A DNA stretch of 27,874 nucleotides from Phallusia fumigata (Eukaryota > Chordata > Ascidiacea > Phlebobranchia > Ascidiidae). The notes below the pieces were generated by a model, which saw only the letters and a list, made by a program, of their open reading frames with translations, searched no databases and was not told where the DNA came from. Within the stretch, counting starts at the first letter, position 1, and every line of letters begins with the position of its first letter. This document shows positions 25,591 through 27,874 of this stretch, piece after piece. Location: assembly GCA_008931825.1 (NCBI GenBank), contig QXVZ01034224.1, forward strand, positions 1 through 27,874. Reading direction: 5' to 3'. A program made the position numbers and the translations under genes.

Positions 25591-25750
25591 TGATTCGGAT
25601 TACGGGTCGTTAAGCGGCAAAAGTTCTTCGCTGAGCACAATTTCTCTTTCCGCTTCATCGCCCAACCTGAACCGAAGTTCCGCTCCAGCGACTCCGAACA
25701 CGCAGCGCAGAAGACAAGACGTCAGAACGCGAAGTCACACCGATTATTAG
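25591..25750 (+). CDS. Candidate terminal coding exon D (Ser-rich C-terminus)
   Basis: The acceptor CTTTTTTTAG is followed by one base that completes Asp from exon C, then DSDYGSLSGKSSSLSTISLS and a Ser/Pro/Arg-rich end RTRSHTDY-stop at 25748-25750. The other two frames close at once (TGA at the first codon, TAA after seven codons). GC-richer than its surroundings. The family is not recognised; Ser/Arg tails like this are often phosphorylated. Confidence 0.6.
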
Positions 25751-25869
25751 GTCACAATTAAAACATTTACAAACCGTTCCAAATCAACTTGGTACGCCGT
25801 TGTGAGTCACTGCACGTACACTGGTACTGTTGGTCCGCTCGGTACCCGGAAATGGTAAATCCTGATCAG

Positions 25870-25980
25870 ACTGAAAGTCAGCTGCCTTGTGCTCGTAAGG
25901 TTGTGGGTTCTAATCCCATCTCGGCCGCTTGTGTTTTCTTGAGCAAGAAACTTAAGAGACATTTTTCCTCAACATAATGG
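25870..25980 (+). repeat. tRNA-derived SINE copy
   Basis: GGGTTCTAATCCC (25905-25917) is an excellent tRNA B box, followed by CGCTTGTGTTTTCTTGAGCA, the same downstream block as at 3262-3284. The A box is degenerate (near AGTCAGCTGCC). Confidence 0.6.
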
Positions 25981-27152
25981 CATTTTGACGCGTTTATCTA
26001 AAAACTAAATTCCCAATTCTAACAAAAAGAATATAAGTACACTAGGTCACGTGTCACGCCCACCGGACCGTAACGAATCAGTGAACCGTGGTTGATTGAT
26101 GTTTGTATTTCCTGTTCACGTCAGATGTTGTTGTTTTGTTGTGTTTTAGTAATTATGTGACCTTAATCTTATTTACAGTGTTCCCTTTGCGATGTACACA
26201 AGTATATAGCCGGATCGATATGTTTGTTCCTTCGTTGCCTGCCAAATTCGTTTTTTTGTTCTTTTTTTCATAATATTGCAAGCACGAGCCCCTTGCCATG
26301 TATCGCATAGAATTTAAGTCATGTCATCAGAACCTTTTAAAGAAAAAGACGAATAATGCCGCGCTAAGATTTAGCCTACTGTCGAAGCTATTTTTTTACA
26401 AATCGAGGCCTCTCATTCGTGTATTCTGCCTCCGGAAAAAAATGTTTTAATTTTTATTACTCCGTGTTGCAAATGACAGGCTTTTCAATTCGGCGAGCAA
26501 CAGTTACGCCTGTTTATTTTGAAACACCACAAGAGGATTTATTTTGACAAATTTGTCCTCGCCCTTTCCCCTATTGTATGTCAACCAAGCGTTTCCTCAC
26601 AAAGCAATTTCTCCCGATGTATAAAAGCGCGAAGTTTCCACAATCTTTGATGCAAATTAGCTGGCTTCGGCGTTTCTCCTCAAAAACACTCATCAGATAA
26701 TCTTGCGAAATTTCTTTTGGTAGGCCTACACGTGTTTTCGTTCCATATATTTTACATGAATTTCTATAGACCAGATTGTTGTGCAATTTGTGTTTGCACT
26801 TGGAAATTTTATTGGTCCTACTGAGTTTTTGTTGTTTTAAAATCTGTTGCAATACTAGACCGGTTTAAGAGTCCAAATAAAACCGTCTCAAACTAATGTT
26901 TTAGTGTTTTAACGTCCGAAATTTTATAGTTTTCGTGTGTTGTTTTTTTTTCTCATCCATTGCTTGTTCTTCCTTTAACATTCATGCACTTGGTAAAACA
27001 GCGTTGTCACGTTGTTGAAGTTAAAAAATTGCTTAGTAATCCGAATCCACCATTCTTACACGTTATTCTCTTTTCCTGCAACATATTAGGCCTAGATCGC
27101 CATAATTCTAAATGTATACTTGTGGATAAAATGCCACAAAAAAACTATCAAA

Positions 27153-27315
27153 GCAGCGCGTTCAACCTTGATCCACCAATTGTGTCCTTTGAACCTTGAT
27201 CCACTTTTTCCCGCCTCTTAACGTCCTCATTTTGCGCTGGTATTTCCGGCTTGGTGATTGTTTTAGTGATATTGTGTCACTACGTTTTTTTCACCAAGCG
27301 AAATAAACTCAACGT
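27153..27315. repeat. Diverged repeat copy, without SINE
   Basis: It shares GCAGCGCGTTCAACCTT, TTTCCGGCTT..GATTGTTTT and CCAAGCGAAATAA with 3163-3570 in the same order but is about 260 bases shorter. Confidence 0.5.
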
Positions 27316-27685
27316 AAAGGACCCAAAATATACTGCCCCTAACATTGAAACTTTGTAAGTTCAGAAGAGTTTCATTTAAAGGAGTATGCAGACGTTTACT
27401 GAAATAGACTCCATGTGTGTTATTATGTCTCGGTTTGCTTTATTCGAGCAAAATGGCAATGGCTTGCAAATGACAACAGGCTTGAAAAGATTGGGATAAA
27501 AACAGACGTCAGTACATCGAGTCCAACGTTTATCATTGTGGAATTGCTAGGAATAAACAAAAAAAATTAAAATCAAAAAATTTTTCTAATAAACAACGAC
27601 AGCTTGACTGGTGTTGGTTACAATGCAATAAATAATTGAATGTCGCTCCGTTTTGCAACTAAACTTGTTCCGATTAACAACTAAA

Positions 27686-27754
27686 CCTTTTTTACCGCCT
27701 CAATATCTTTAGTTGGTCCACTATCCTTTTTTACCGCCTCAATATCTTTAGTTG
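27686..27754. repeat. 39-bp-period tandem duplication
   Basis: The 30 bases at 27686-27715 (core TTTTACCGCCTCAATATC) recur exactly at 27725-27754. Confidence 0.9.
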
Positions 27755-27874
27755 TTACTCGAGTGCAGATTGTTACCTGTTGTAAGAACATCTTTGTGAA
27801 TCGCGAACGCATTTTAGCAAAATAACTTTAGTATGTTTTAAAACCAAGAATGTTACTTGCCTGTTGATAGTTTG

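Larger units (their letters stand above)
25751..27874. other. Downstream region without recognised genes
   Basis: AT-rich DNA with one SINE copy, a diverged repeat related to 3163-3595 and a short tandem duplication near the end. The minus ORF at 26571-26852 and plus ORF at 26960-27199 show no domain, splice or composition support. Confidence 0.55.

Noticed and set aside
1..27874. CRISPR arrays, operons, prophage or bacterial mobile elements
   Set aside because: No regularly spaced repeats, no ribosome binding sites and pervasive spliceosomal introns: the DNA is animal nuclear sequence.

Overview
This is AT-rich animal nuclear DNA with short introns (mostly 100-700 bases), clean GT-AG splice sites, tRNA-derived SINEs and no bacterial features. 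An intron-rich chordate-type SOWAH gene, a small GPI-type Ly6 gene, very high allelic divergence at assembly joins and a splice acceptor one base before a start codon together suggest an ascidian tunicate, most likely Ciona-like. That assignment is inference.

Layout. (1) 1166-3663, minus strand: a complete four-exon Ly6/uPAR (three-finger) gene of about 120 residues with a signal peptide, ten cysteines and a C-terminal GPI-type tail. Its last intron carries a 558-bp transposon-like element with terminal inverted repeats. Its third exon is written twice around a single N. (2) 3664-6054: divergent intergenic DNA with SINE and other repeat copies. (3) 6056-20831, plus strand: a fifteen-exon SOWAH (sosondowah ankyrin-repeat family) gene of about 594 residues. 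It has the N-terminal SOWAH domain (exons 1-3), a proline/lysine-rich linker (exons 3-7), three ankyrin repeats plus a half repeat (exons 8-15) and a long basic tail. (4) Intron 6 (7.3 kb) holds a 1.2-kb direct duplication split by one N, a promoter-like CpG-containing block and an 80-codon ORF with one membrane segment. (5) 20832-24014: no certain gene, but a promoter-like cluster near 21.6-21.8 kb. (6) 24015-25750, plus strand: a chain of spliceable coding exons, either alternative 3' exons of SOWAH or the 3' end of a separate gene. (7) 25751-27874: repeats and a SINE, no gene recognised.

The most striking observation is in the SOWAH ankyrin region. The family motif DFxxG[FY]TALHWAAK can only be rebuilt by using a 12-nt exon, then two consecutive exons of three nucleotides each (one codon each, Gly and Tyr), then a normal exon and a 6-nt exon. 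Each has its own AG acceptor and GTAAGT or GTGAGT donor, and all are phase 0.

Second, three of the four single-N positions have near-copies of the same sequence on both sides. In the Ly6 exon, collapsing the copies restores the reading frame. This indicates unmerged alleles at contig joins rather than true duplications.
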